From NCBI GenBank assembly GCA_032433595.1, contig JASWJB010000272.1, positions 1 through 60,448 of the forward strand: DNA of 60,448 nucleotides, written 5' to 3'. The position numbers were made by a program, and so were the translations under genes. Every line of letters starts with the position of its first letter. Positions within the stretch are counted from its first letter, which is position 1. Below the pieces are notes generated by a model, which saw only the letters and a list, made by a program, of their open reading frames with translations, was not told the DNA's origin and did not search any database. Origin of the DNA: Conoideocrella luteorostrata (taxonomy: Eukaryota; Ascomycota; Sordariomycetes; Hypocreales; Clavicipitaceae). Below are positions 1 through 11,181 of the stretch, piece after piece.

Positions 1-679
1 ATTGTTTTTTTTTTTTTTTTCAGAATGCTACCCGTACCGACTGTAACTTGATCGTATTTATCTGCAACCTCAAGTTTGCTGTTGTTGATCTTTCCTCATG
101 GACGCTAGAGACGGTGCAGATGTAATTTCTAAATTGCCTGAGGACAATATTCTGTCGAGATTTTGGTCTTGCGGACTGCGTAAGCAGAAATTGCAACCCG
201 TTTGCAAATTCAGTTTCTCATCCTGAAACCACACATTCAAAGAGACGGAACAAGTATGATTCTTACGAAGCCATCTCCATCTAGCAATTCAACATCCACG
301 TAGATGTCAAGACAGCAAATTAAAGGAAGACTTGCTATCATTCCATCAAATCAGAATTTTGCAATATGGGCGGCCCTCAGACCTTCTTTTTCCGCTGTGC
401 CCGCCAGGATTTGCTTGATAATCAGTGTGGGGTAGCCGCGGGGAAGAAGCCATTGGCGATGTTGATGCTGAAAGAACCCCGCTCTCTTCAATCAAACACC
501 AAATGTGTTGTTGACATGCACAATGACAATTTAACTATTCTTCGACTGGGGTAATACAGTTTGCGCTTTGTCAATAGTTACGCCACGCTGGCACTGTGCC
601 TCAACGTCCTGACCTGAGGACAATGACATCATTGTAGCTGTCAAGCATTGAAGCTGACATCTCTAAAAAACTCGACGCC
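1..679. other. Upstream gene-free stretch
   Basis: No gene is supported here. The edge begins with a T-run (about 5-20). An open frame at 366-554 has no recognisable domain or codon pattern. The 3' part is presumably the promoter and 5' UTR of the dipeptidase that starts at 680; I see no clear TATA element. Confidence 0.6.
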
Positions 680-2251
680 ATGAAACCCGGCCCAGCCTTT
701 CTTCTTGGTTACTGTTCTTCGGTCCTGGCCAGCTATGCCTTTTATGTTGGCAAAAGTCTCACTCAAGATGGCGGCGTCCTCGTGGGTGGTACCGGCGAGG
801 AAGTATCTTCGCACTGGTTACAGCTCTTCCCAGCCAAGAATCACACGACCAATGAGACAGTCACCGTAGGTGTCACAGACAAGGCGTCCATCCCTGGGGA
901 GTTGATCCGCATACCACAGGTCAACCACACATTTCGATACCTATCCATGGAATACTCCGACTATGAGGGGTTTCCCGCACCATTGACAAATGGAGGGCTG
1001 AATGAAAAAGGGGTTGCTGTACGGGACGTCTGGGCTACCAATCGCGATGAACTTGTCCATATGACGCCTACGCCACAGCATGGGCTGCAATACAGCGACC
1101 TGGCGAGGCTCATCTTAGAAAGATGCAGCACTGCTCGGCAAGGCGTTGAATTGATTCGAGATCTTATCAAGAAACATGGCGAGTCTACGTATGGAGGCAA
1201 CACACATCTTATTGCGGACAAAGACGAGGGCTGGATCGTATGGGAGTTTGCCGGAGGCAAAGGGCTCTGGGCGGCTGAGCGGCTGAATGAGACATCAGTG
1301 CGTGTTCTGTATCCTGGGTACATTGAAGACTTCCCTGTGAATTACGCAAAGAGCTCTGATTACATGGGATCCGACAACCTGGTATCCTTTGCCGTCGAAC
1401 AGGGATGGTGGAGCCCAAAATCTGGTGAGCCGTTCAACATCTTCAAAGTCTTCGGACCACAGGGGCCGGACCACAGCGCCAGAGACGGCGGGTTCAAATA
1501 CATGTCTCAAGCGGCTTTAGAAAATGCCACCTTGGCAATGGCGCCTGTTTCAGAGGCAGATCTCATGGAAAGGGTGCGGGATTACCGCATATCTGATGAC
1601 GAAGCTGGATATGGCCAAGTTGTAAGCCTGCGGGGTGGAGTCCATCCCGACATGTTGAGAATCTGGGTTGCTCCCACGGGAAGTGTCGCAGCGCCGTTCA
1701 TACCATGGTGGCTGGGGGGAAACTCCATACCTCCCGAGTTTGGAGAACACCGCTACCTCACAACGGGCTCATCGAGCAGCTTCCTCTCTCCCGACTACGA
1801 GCTCCAGGAAGCGAGCATCTTTGCGGGGAGGGTATTTAAACGCGTCCTGTACTACATGTGCTCGGCGCCAAGTATCCTTCTCCCTGTTGTGACAGATATG
1901 CTGCAAGCCTTTGAGAAGGAGTCCGCATCAGACATGAAGTGGGTAGAGACGGGCGCCAAAATCCTCATCGAGAAGGGTGAAAGGGGCACGGCAAGTAACC
2001 TGATGACATATTATTCACATACGAGGGCAAACAGAGCGCTGGAGTTGGGAAATACAATGATTAATGCGCTGGACGGCTATTTCAAGTTGAAGGGTATATG
2101 GAAGGCTCCGGAGGGGAATGAGATCAATGACAGGGGGGACGGAGCAGAGACGGTGAATTGCTTGGTTGGGTTTGATCCCGACAGGCCTGCTGGAAAACAA
2201 CCTGGAAGGTCTTGGAGGAGGAGCAGAATTGGGTTTCAAAAGCTTCTGTGA
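680..2251 (+). CDS. Secreted C69-family dipeptidase-like protein
   Basis: A single-exon gene of 523 residues. Residues 1-17 look like a signal peptide, and the mature protein would start SYAFYVGKSLTQDG. The block GGTGEEVSSHWLQ, the stretch LTNGGLNEKGVAVRDVW and STYGGNTHLIADKDEGWIV are typical of peptidase family C69 (bacterial PepD and its secreted fungal relatives), N-terminal-nucleophile hydrolases that cleave dipeptides. In this family the nucleophile is the Cys exposed after processing. Here the residue at that place is Ser18 (codon AGC), so activity is uncertain: Ser can serve as nucleophile in other Ntn hydrolases, but the change may also have inactivated the enzyme. Length is normal for the fungal family and no intron is needed. 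Start: first ATG in frame, directly followed by the signal peptide. Many sequons fit secretion. Confidence 0.88.
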   Translation: MKPGPAFLLGYCSSVLASYAFYVGKSLTQDGGVLVGGTGEEVSSHWLQLFPAKNHTTNETVTVGVTDKASIPGELIRIPQVNHTFRYLSMEYSDYEGFPAPLTNGGLNEKGVAVRDVWATNRDELVHMTPTPQHGLQYSDLARLILERCSTARQGVELIRDLIKKHGESTYGGNTHLIADKDEGWIVWEFAGGKGLWAAERLNETSVRVLYPGYIEDFPVNYAKSSDYMGSDNLVSFAVEQGWWSPKSGEPFNIFKVFGPQGPDHSARDGGFKYMSQAALENATLAMAPVSEADLMERVRDYRISDDEAGYGQVVSLRGGVHPDMLRIWVAPTGSVAAPFIPWWLGGNSIPPEFGEHRYLTTGSSSSFLSPDYELQEASIFAGRVFKRVLYYMCSAPSILLPVVTDMLQAFEKESASDMKWVETGAKILIEKGERGTASNLMTYYSHTRANRALELGNTMINALDGYFKLKGIWKAPEGNEINDRGDGAETVNCLVGFDPDRPAGKQPGRSWRRSRIGFQKLL

Positions 2252-3757
2252 TGGTACTTTGGTTTTGTTCCGTGTGTGGCTGAGCATGGATGTAAATATT
2301 AAAACTACCCAAAAAATACCGCACAGGATAGCTATGCTATGTACCAGTACATCTACTTAGTAATTTGTACAAGAAGACCAATTAGGGAAAAAAGACCTAC
2401 ACGCCTTAGTATTACTCTCAAGATGGCTTTCTTAAAGGACTGATTCCTATGAGCGCTCACCTGCACCTTAAGAGTGCCTCTAGACAGAATGACGAAAGGA
2501 AACGGGGAGTGGAAAACCTCCTAGTCAACTCCTGGTCGTGGTTGGGTTTCTGAGCGAGTCCTATCTACCTCACTGCTATTTGGTACCTTGTTCGGAAGTC
2601 CTGTTTTTCTTTTCTTCTCTTTTTTTTGGGATGTCAAGTAGTTACCTGAAGAGCTATTGCTGCCTCACGGGCGCTACGCTTTGTAGCAGAATTATTCACA
2701 GGAGATAACAACATAGGCAATTAAAACGAATTATTATCAACTTAGTCCTCTTACGAGGATAAGGAGGAGGTGTCTTAGCCAACGGAATTGTAATTCATTT
2801 TTGGCCCTGAAATAATATAATTGAACAATGGGTTGTTATCAATGATAAAGAGTCTATTATCACACACGCGTGTGCAAGTAACTCTGCCTGTAACCCACAC
2901 GTGAGCTAATCATACACGCAACAGCCCTTGACGTGGGAAGAAGTAATTATCTCACCAGAAGACTCACTCTCACTGGATTCGGAGATCTCCATCGCGAATG
3001 GCGCCCTCTTCTCGGCAGGAACAGTTGTGCCCTTTTTCTTATCAGAAATCGGTGAGGGAGTACGTGGGGACAGATTTGTTGCCGCAACCGTGATCCTCCT
3101 TCACGGCCCAGTCAATAAGCTGTCGTCTGATGGTACGGTCTGTTGGGCATATGGTTGGGTCACGTGTTGAACAGCATTTCGTCAGTTGACCTTTCACCAA
3201 GCGGACCTTGTGTTCAGCTAGTCCAGTGGATTTTTGGACTCGGGCGAAATTCGTTCTACGCCATTTGAGAATGGACACTTGGGAATCAGGAGAAACTGAG
3301 CCAGCTGAGGGGGTGGAGTTCGTGGAAGACCGGGAAATACTGGAAGACGTGGAGGCGATCCTGAGAAGTCTGAATGAGGAAGTTTGCAAACGGGTCACTG
3401 AGACGAGAGACTCGAAAACTGACGGCCGCGAATGAAACCGCTGGCGCTCGTTCGCGGGGATCAAGTTTGGTGTTCGATAGCATTCATTCACATTTTGCCC
3501 AATAGTATCTCCCAGTCTTGTTGGGCTGGCATGACGTAGAATTTCACCAAAGCCAGGACACCTCCATAAGATAGTGGACTGTATATCATCAATAATGTTA
3601 TCATTACCCAATTGTATCATTTCAGGTCCGGCACACGACACTCCCAGAACAGACTTCTTCCACTCATGGATACCACTACCTCCGGTGATCGGCGGGTCCA
3701 GCAAAGGGATTACAGCTCAGCTGTCACACAAAAAATGGCGTAGCGAGAGGCCACTTT
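2252..3757. other. Gene-free stretch with unconvincing ORFs
   Basis: Open frames overlap on both strands between 2928 and 3704. The longest (3042-3704, minus, 220 codons) is low-complexity in character and has no domain I recognise; the plus-strand frame at 3208-3435 needs a TTG start. A T-rich tract lies near 2607-2629. I would not annotate a gene here. Confidence 0.5.
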
Positions 3758-4172
3758 TCATGTGTAGTTACGACCCTTCAGTAGGTCCATATTTTCCTGT
3801 GATATCAGCGCTGCCCTCATTCTTCGCACGTACGCCCGCAGCTGGTCGACCTGTGGGCAAAGAGCCTCGTCCAAAACTTCGTAAATATCTTGTGCGAAGT
3901 TATTCATGCAGAATGACATATGCTGCCACTCTTCGCCTGGCCCTCTCCGTAGCCGCCCACTTATGGGATGGTCTGCAGAAGCCATTTCAAGAAGATTCTG
4001 GTGCCCATGGTACTAATGATTCCAAAAAATACTGTTGTGCCGCACCCCTGGGTCCGTTAAGCCTCTCGGGAAGCTCGTCCATTTTGACCTTCAGTGAAGG
4101 ATCATTGATATTCTGGCCGGTAGTTTTTAACTGCTGTGTGGTAGCAGTTGGCCGGATGTCCTGCTTAGCCAT
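3758..4172 (-). CDS. Possible small two-exon hypothetical protein
   Basis: Two adjacent minus-strand frames have protein-like composition. The first opens with a true ATG at 4172 (MAKQDIRPTATTQQ). The second contains EEWQHMSFCMNNFAQDIYEV and ends at 3758. They can be joined in phase by removing about 81 bases (GTCAAA to ATTAG) after residue SLK, giving a protein of about 110 residues, mostly helical and polar. The donor is weak (GTCAAA rather than GTAAGT), so the model is tentative. It could also be a decayed gene. No family is recognised. Confidence 0.3.
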
Positions 4173-4253
4173 CGTGCTACAGAAATCACACCCGCAGCTA
4201 TACTAAGTAGCTTGCAAAGTGTGCTATACCTACTGTAAAGGCTCCGGATTTCT

Positions 4254-4272
4254 TGTGTGTGTGTGTGTGTGT
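4254..4272. repeat. (GT)n microsatellite
   Basis: About nine and a half TG units in tandem in the stretch between the hypothetical ORF ending at 4172 and the 3' end of the mutY-like gene. No function is apparent. Confidence 0.9.
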
Positions 4273-4587
4273 AGGATTGGATGTTGTTGGGGGTGATGAA
4301 AGTCATGGTCGCAATTGGGGGGATTTCCATTTGTAGCATTCGTTGCTCGGGAACGAGACCCAGCGACAAGTCATTCGTTGACAAATAGGAAGAGACAGGA
4401 TCAGATCTGTTGGGTCAGCTTTGTGGTTGAATTCTGCATCAAGGACAAATACATTCAGAAAACTGGCCGAATAGTTTTATTACGTTATACAGAGTCTATT
4501 ACGTCTTATATTTATAGCTACCAGTAACAGTTTACATGAATCTTCCCATTAAATCCAAGTAACTCATATCCTAAAAGCCAACTGCGG

Positions 4588-6423
4588 CTACTCGCCGTGG
4601 TCTGCACCCCTTACAAGACCCCAGCACTTGCGCATCCCCGTTCCCATCGATTCTCCTTCCACATCATCAGTCCACCTCGCTGGCTGCCCGCCACTCGTTT
4701 TCTCAGCGTCCATATCACACTCACCCATCAGTTGAAACACATGGACGTGCATTGTCAGCTTTAAATGTGAAAATAACCAGGGCACGCTACCTAGTTCCCT
4801 GACATGCTTGGGCTTGACTCTAGTTGCATCGGCCCCGATTAGACTCGCTACATACGACTTGGCCAGCTCTGTACGCTGCTTGCCAGAGCATTCCTCAGCA
4901 TCAGTGATTATTTTGCTAGGAAATTCCCATAATCCTGCAAGAAGGCCCTTCTCCGGCCGGCGGTGGATCAGGTAGGATCCATCGTGGCGCTGAATAGCGC
5001 ATACTATCGTCTCTTCGGCGCGGACGGGTTTCTTGGCTGTCTTGATGGGGAATCTGCGGGCGTAATTGGAGATAGCTTCCTGAACTTCGGCCTCTTTCTT
5101 CACGTTTTTCGATGAGGGTGCTTTTGTGGGTTTGCCGGTGAAAGAAAAGTCAGTCAGGGTTCTTTGTCTGGGCTTGGCTTCCTTTTTGTCTGGTTGTGAA
5201 TTGGTGTTCATCTTTGTTTCTTGCAGCGCCTTTAGTTCTGTGTCGTGTTCGATGTCCTCCTCGAAGGGCTCGCAGAGGTTGCAGGCGTCTTCAATGTCTG
5301 TAATCCCACTTGCCTCTTTGTTGGTCTGACTCATCTTCCTCGCCTCACTGTACACCCGACACGATGCAGTGATGGGGCACTGTGAGCAGTTCGGCTTCGG
5401 CGTGCATATTGTGCTGCCTAGCTCCATGAGTGCTTGACCCCATCGACCTGGTCGGTCTGAAACCTCAGTATTGACGTCTTCGTGATCGTCGCAATCCAAG
5501 GCCGTAGCCTTAACGAGCGCATCGGCAGCAGCCCAGATTGTGTCAATGATTTTTTTGTCGGTCTTGATGTTGCCGTATATTCCAAGCTGTCGACTCAGCA
5601 CCCGCAACACGTTTCCATCGACCATGGGGGCTGCCCGACCGAAGACAATCGCCGAGATTGCGCCTGCTGTATATCGGCCAACTCCAGGAACTTTGGCCTC
5701 AAGATCGGTGGTCACTGATGGTAGCAGTCCTTGCATGGCAGCGTCTTGGACTACGAGTTTCGAAGCTTCGTGGATTCGCGTTGCTCGGCTGTAATAACCC
5801 AGTCCACGCCAAGCAGCCAACACGTCCTCCGGGTCAGCGGCAGCCAAATCTTGAATCGTCGGCCACTTGCCCATCCATCGATTCCAATAATCGATTACCA
5901 CGGCTACCCTAGTTTGCTGGAGCATGATTTCGCTAATCCAAACCTCGTAGGCGCGTCGTTCAAGTTGCTTTCGAAGACTAGCTGGATCCGGCTGAAGAGA
6001 AGGGCTTGGGTTGATCCAGGCTTTTCGCCATGGCATAGAGCGAGTCGTGCTGACAGAGTCGAACCATGCCAGAAGGGATTGGCGATGCTCCAACCCTCGG
6101 CTTTCGCACAGAAATAACGGTTTGTGATACAAGACGGAGTGTTGGCGTCCGTTGGAGGGTGAACAAGACTCTTGAATCGTAGCGCTCCCATTTTGAAATA
6201 TGGAGATGGAGACGCCGCTCGGTTTGCTCGTTCGTGTGTTCGACCGCTTTCTCCTTTTTGCGCCTCGAACCTCATCTTCTGTCGGTTCACTGTCTTCGCC
6301 GAAGCTTTCGTCGCTCGGATGTACGCTATCAGGGCGATTCGTTATCGATTTGGCCGCTCGCTTCGTAGACCGACTTGATGCCACCCGGGCTGGAGGCACC
6401 TTCACTGACCGCTTGACAGGCAT
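4588..6423 (-). CDS. MutY/MUTYH-type adenine DNA glycosylase
   Basis: A single-exon gene of 611 residues. It removes adenine mispaired with 8-oxoguanine or guanine (base excision repair) and is nuclear and probably also mitochondrial. The first ~100 residues are basic and disordered, with KRRKR near 56-60 as a likely nuclear signal. The glycosylase fold follows: YEVWISEIMLQQTRVA with the catalytic Glu165, the helix-hairpin-helix VPGVGRYTAGAI near 245-256, and MVDGNV with Asp269, the second catalytic residue. A Fe-S loop uses C340, C346, C349 and C355. The C-terminal part (ETIVCAIQRHDGSYLIHRRP...GLWEFP) is the Nudix-like domain that reads 8-oxoG. The Fe-S spacing here is CX5CX2CX5C; E. coli and human enzymes have CX6C in the first step. 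Start is the first ATG, with TAA overlapping it upstream. The acidic and Lys-rich linker (about 360-440) is unconserved filler. Confidence 0.95.
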   Translation of the reverse strand: MPVKRSVKVPPARVASSRSTKRAAKSITNRPDSVHPSDESFGEDSEPTEDEVRGAKRRKRSNTRTSKPSGVSISIFQNGSATIQESCSPSNGRQHSVLYHKPLFLCESRGLEHRQSLLAWFDSVSTTRSMPWRKAWINPSPSLQPDPASLRKQLERRAYEVWISEIMLQQTRVAVVIDYWNRWMGKWPTIQDLAAADPEDVLAAWRGLGYYSRATRIHEASKLVVQDAAMQGLLPSVTTDLEAKVPGVGRYTAGAISAIVFGRAAPMVDGNVLRVLSRQLGIYGNIKTDKKIIDTIWAAADALVKATALDCDDHEDVNTEVSDRPGRWGQALMELGSTICTPKPNCSQCPITASCRVYSEARKMSQTNKEASGITDIEDACNLCEPFEEDIEHDTELKALQETKMNTNSQPDKKEAKPRQRTLTDFSFTGKPTKAPSSKNVKKEAEVQEAISNYARRFPIKTAKKPVRAEETIVCAIQRHDGSYLIHRRPEKGLLAGLWEFPSKIITDAEECSGKQRTELAKSYVASLIGADATRVKPKHVRELGSVPWLFSHLKLTMHVHVFQLMGECDMDAEKTSGGQPARWTDDVEGESMGTGMRKCWGLVRGADHGE

Positions 6424-8853
6424 TACCGAAAGAGTTCAGTCCGTAGCTGGAGATTTTTGGTGAAAATGTTTGTAGAGCAAGTCAATGTTGTCATTGATGG
6501 TTTGCAATGAGCGTGTCGTGGTTGGCGCGTCTTGGGTCTCCACAACGCGTAGAGTGGCCAAGTGCTGCCGATTCGCATGCCAAATTTAGCCAGGGTTGGT
6601 AGCCATGCAGCCAAGAGCTATGGCACATAGATAGACGTCAGCACTCAGCCTGAGATGGATGTCTCATGGCTCTCTATTTGCTGTAGTGGCTCAGATGGCA
6701 CGTAGCACGGGCAATGTCGCGATATACAGAGAAAAAAGGGGCCCACTGCAGCTAAGCATTTGATAGTGAAGAGCTAACACCGTGATCGCTTGCAATGCAC
6801 CGCGGGCGGAAAGCAAATACATAGAGAGGCAATTCACAGTTAAAAATAAATATACTAACGCCCGATGCGGTGATAATAAAGACGTATTAGATTCAGGTTT
6901 ATTTATTTACAGCAGGTCACTTTAGCTATTGTTATTTTTACGGTGCAGAGACGGATAACTATCATGGACAATGGGATGGGCAGTCAACGCAGAAGTGACA
7001 AAATGCCTAACAACACGACTCGCAAGTCTATGTGCATTCTCACTACTCCGTACTACAAATACATATGGCCGCGGCATCAATGCCCCATCGCTAAGAGGAT
7101 GGCACTGCTTAGAATTGTTAACAACATATAAGTCTGACGTCGATGCTGGGTTGATTGGGCTTGTAGAAGCAAGTCTCTTTATGATGGCACAGGGTCTGAA
7201 ACAACTGCTCTGGTTAAGCTTCTGGGGGAAGCACCGATCAAATAACTAATGCTAGATTCTGATTGTGCCGCATGCGAGGATCCGGGGCAAGGTACGATGT
7301 CTTGCAGCCAAATACCACCCAAATATCGACATTGACACCTGCGTAGATCTCAATAGTTCGTGCCAAGCTTCCCACTCTGTGTGGGGGAGAGGCGGGGAAG
7401 CAGCTCCTGTCACACAAGAGAGGTCAATTTTATGGGAGACTGACTGATTGGAACAGCTCGTGTGACTGTACCTGTCTGCGTGGGGGGATGCGGACTTGGC
7501 CTCTCTTGTACAGACTTTCGTTTAAGATGAGTTGATTGATTGAGGCGGAATGCTGCCATTTCAGGTACGCTCTAAGAGACAGCGAGAGCGAACAAATCGA
7601 ATCGAGCGGTTCCCCGACTTCATTCATCAATCGACCATGCCAGCGCTGCCATTTGCGTGGTGATGGTGCATGGGGGTTTTGTCTTGTTCGGTGGGGAGGC
7701 GGCTGTAACCATGGGACGTGGCGATATTCTTGGCGATTAAGATATGTTACGGCCAGATGGTCCAACTCTTGGAATATCGTTGAGGGTATCTTGGTATCCG
7801 CATCTGTGACCGGTGTCGGCAACCAGCATAACTATCAGTTTGCTGAGATATGCATAAGTGGTGACGGCATTTGTTATCCTCTTTGGGGCGGCGAATTTGC
7901 AGTTATCCGCGGGCACCACCACCGCATGTCCATCTTACCTCACCCATCCGGGCGCCACCAACACGCGTATGGGCGTTGCTGCATGGCTCGTTAGCCGAGC
8001 AAGAGCTACAGTTGTCGCCTGTGCACGCGTTTTGGGCACTTGGTGTCAGTTACATTCAGTGCCGTGGGGGTCACCGAGCTCTCCTTCCAAGCCCCTTGCC
8101 TATTTCGTCCACAGTCCATCGCCCGCAATCGATAGCCAACCCAAGCCGGGGACAGTTTAACTGAGCCATCGAGGTGGCATTAGCTCCGCAAGAGATAATG
8201 CCTCAGCGACCCAAAACACGATAAAATTAAACCAAAAAAATGCATTAACTATTATATAGCTTAATTGGCTATTTAAAAAAATAAATTCTATTAATAGTAA
8301 GCTTTAATTGCATCCGTGATTGGCGTTCGAATTGAAAGGGTCAATTGGACAATGTGGACGAAATGGCTCAGTTAAACTGTTCCCCCCATGGGCCTGCGTC
8401 CTCCACCGTCCTCCACATCGCACATCCTCGCTCGTCACTTCGGCATCCCGGCTAGCACCCCCCACTCCCCCAGAGATTTCACGACCGTTATCGCCATTCA
8501 CCACAGCTTCTTTGAGCCCGGTCCGTCTCCTCTATATACACGCTACAATCTGCCAGCGGCTTAGGCGATGGGGGTCACTTGGGGGTTCCTTGTGGAACTT
8601 GTCATTCCCGTCATAGTTACCCCAAACTAATTGTGCCACTTGTGGAACAGTCATGTATGGAACAAAGGCATGATGGTCCTTGGAGTACCCGAAACCGATG
8701 GCATAGATAAAGCACCATTCCCATTGTTCTAATGTCTACCAAACTTGGGGCAGTACCTAGAACTTTATCCCATATCGCCCAACATCCGTCCGAGGCCAGT
8801 TTTGCCCAAACTACCGACGTTCCACTGGTGAAACGTGTCTGAGCATCAACACA
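6424..8853. other. Long gene-free stretch upstream of MFS gene
   Basis: 2.4 kb with no supported gene. Frames at 7430-7822 (minus) and 7536-7994 (plus) overlap each other and match nothing I know. One TACTCCGTA motif lies at 7044-7052. An AT-rich island lies at about 8220-8312. The last 300 bases are presumably the promoter of the transporter gene; a TATATA-like run sits near 8533, but that is over 300 bases from its ATG. Confidence 0.6.
8220..8312. other. AT-rich island, possible repeat remnant
   Basis: About 90 bases made almost wholly of A and T (TATTATATAGCTTAATTGG, runs of A, TTCTATTAATAGTAAGC) in otherwise mixed sequence. This resembles the remains of a repeat degraded by C-to-T mutation, but it contains no reading frame or clear terminal repeat. 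Confidence 0.35.
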
Positions 8854-10820
8854 ATGGGTATGGACAAGGTCAACTCTCAACCATTGGCCACCGTGGACCA
8901 CGGCTCGATCAACGCCGACATCGATCACGATCCTGCCATGGAGAAGCGCGACCGCGGCGAGGTTACCGCCATTCAAGGCGATGTTCACTTCTATGAGACC
9001 GTCACAGCAGCCCCGTTAAATCCATGGTCTAAGACCAGCTTGCAGCTTTACATGATCTTGTTGGTTGCCGCCCTGAACGCGACTGCTTCTGGTTTTGATG
9101 GGGTATGCCACTATCATGAACCCGTCGTGCGAAGTTGAAAGCCCTGACATCTTCATAGTCTATTTTCAGCTCTATTAATGCCATGGATCAGTACAAGGCG
9201 TACTTTCACCATACCGAGCTTGGCTCTAGCACTGGCATGTTCGTCTTCCTCAGATTCCCGTTCTGTTTGTCATTCTGCAAATGCTGATACCTTTCCAGCA
9301 TCTTCATGATTTACACCATCGGCAATATGATTGGATCTCTCTTCACTGGTCCTATTTGCGACCATTTTGGACGTCGAGTAGGGATGATGACTGGATCCCT
9401 TCTCATTATGATAGGTGCGATTGTTCAAACTGCTGCCAAGGATGACTCATATCTTCTTGGCGGTCGATTTATTCTTGGATTTGGCGTGTCTATTGGCACG
9501 TCGTCCGCTCCCACCTATGCGCTTGAACTTGCGCCTCCCCAATGGCGAGCTCGTGTCGTGGGCTACTACAACACATGTATGGTCCTCCTTCAACTTGTTT
9601 TTATGATGAAATACATTAACCATCTTGGCCAGTCTTCTATACCGGATCTATTTTAGCTACCGGCGTAGCTTACGCATCTAGCAAGAACAATTCCGAGCTA
9701 GCATTCCGTCTCCCACTGGGATTGCAACTCATTCCGCCCATGTTCATCTTTGCCGGCGCCATATTCATACCTGAATCTCCGCGATGGCTTACGATGAAGG
9801 GAAAGAAGGAAAAGGCTGCCGCTATCTTGGCCAAATATCACGGCGGTGGCGATCCCGACCATCCCATGGTGAAGTTGGAGGTTCGAGAGTTTGAACAAAG
9901 CATTGAGCTACAAAAGGCTTCCAACGTGTGGAATTACTGGGCGCTTATCAGCACCCACAATGCTCGGTGGAGATTTACTATGATGGCATTCATGTCCATC
10001 TTTGCTCAATTGTCGGGCAATTCGGTGCTTACTTACTATCTGCCCTCCATGTACAAACTTCTTGGAATTCAGACTACCGAGAAGCGACTTCTCCTTACTT
10101 TCATGAACTCTATCGTCTCTTGCGCTGGGGCGGTAGCTGGCTCAGCAACGAACGATCGAATTGGTCGACGAACTAAGCTCTGGGTTGGCAGTATCGTCCT
10201 CGCTGGTCTATTCGGCGGCGTTACTGGCTTCTCCAGTCATTTCGAGGACAAGACCAGGAAAGTCAGCTCAGCCTTGTCTAATGGCGGTGTTGCTTTTGTA
10301 AGTTGATGCCCTGCGCCCTGCCGTCGTGATTAATTCCGCTTCGATTCTCTAATAATGCGCTTAGATCTTCTTATTTGGATGCGCCTACTCGTTTGTTTAT
10401 ACTCCTTTAACAGCGACATACTGCGCTGAAGTCCTGGACACAGCCACCCGTGCCAAAGGCATGGGCGTGGTAAGTACCATCATTACGGTAACGATAAGGT
10501 CGTGTCAGATGAAGCCTAACGTCGATTAGCACGTAATTCTCTCCAACTGTGCAAACCTGTACAATACGTATGTCACCGCGATCGCCCTCGACGCCATCGA
10601 CTGGCGCTACTATCTCATCTTTGTAGGCCTCAACCTCATCTATGGCGCCGTTTGGTTTGTGTTTGGTGTTGAGACGCGAGGTCGAACCCTTGAAGAGATG
10701 GATGATGTGTTCAATTCAAAGTTCCCACCTCGTGCTGCCCTCAAGAAAGCAGTCATGGTGCGACAAGGAGATGGTCACTTGCAAGGGCTAGAAGGTGACG
10801 AAGAAAACCGGGTCATGTAA
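8854..10820 (+). CDS. MFS sugar transporter, six exons
   Basis: Exons 8854-9102, 9159-9238, 9299-9576, 9633-10297, 10365-10469 and 10530-10820 join in frame to 555 residues. The introns are 56-67 bases with GT...AG ends. The protein has the sugar-porter layout: a polar N-terminus of about 65 residues, then TM segments beginning LQLYMILLVAALNATASGFDG, the loop DHFGRRVGMM after TM2, and PESPRWL before the central loop. The motif repeats in the second half (NDRIGRRTKLW), followed by AEVLDTATRAKGMG and VETRGRTLEEMD at the end of TM12. It resembles fungal lactose-permease/hexose-transporter-like proteins and should import a mono- or disaccharide by proton symport at the plasma membrane; the substrate cannot be read from sequence. 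A second ATG lies two codons downstream. It is convergent with the deuterolysin gene. Confidence 0.92.
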
Positions 10821-11181
10821 AAGCGGATAAACCTTGATTCAGTACGGCTAAACCTTTAAATTTGAGCATGGTATCTTTACCGTGATGAATATTGACTGTG
10901 TGAGTAATTCCCACTGTGTGCATATATTGTTAAAATATGCGTTTACTAGCAGACATATCCAAAGATCACTCATGTTTTTCCGTAGCTGTTATTCATGTCA
11001 TCTGTAATGCATACCGCTCCATTTTACCCTGTTTTACGTTTTTAATAGTTTTAAACTAGGTGATGGCCTAGATATTAAAAGTTCACTCGAGATTTCATAG
11101 TAGGTTCCAACGTATGTATTTACATACAGCCTCACACTATATACAAAGAGTTCTTCACTTGTAATTTAAGCTCATAACACC
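10821..11181. other. Convergent 3' intergenic spacer
   Basis: 361 bases between the 3' ends of the transporter and the deuterolysin gene. It is AT-rich and presumably holds both 3' UTRs. Nothing else is seen. Confidence 0.6.

Noticed and set aside
961..1323. 120-codon ORF antisense to the dipeptidase
   Set aside because: Shadow of the C69 gene, which has strong family motifs in the other strand.
3042..3704. 220-codon minus-strand ORF
   Set aside because: Ser/Thr/Arg-rich, no domain, plus-strand frames are open opposite it, and it crosses no plausible splice structure.
7430..7994. Overlapping 130- and 152-codon ORFs on opposite strands
   Set aside because: Neither resembles a protein family; mutual antisense overlap suggests chance.
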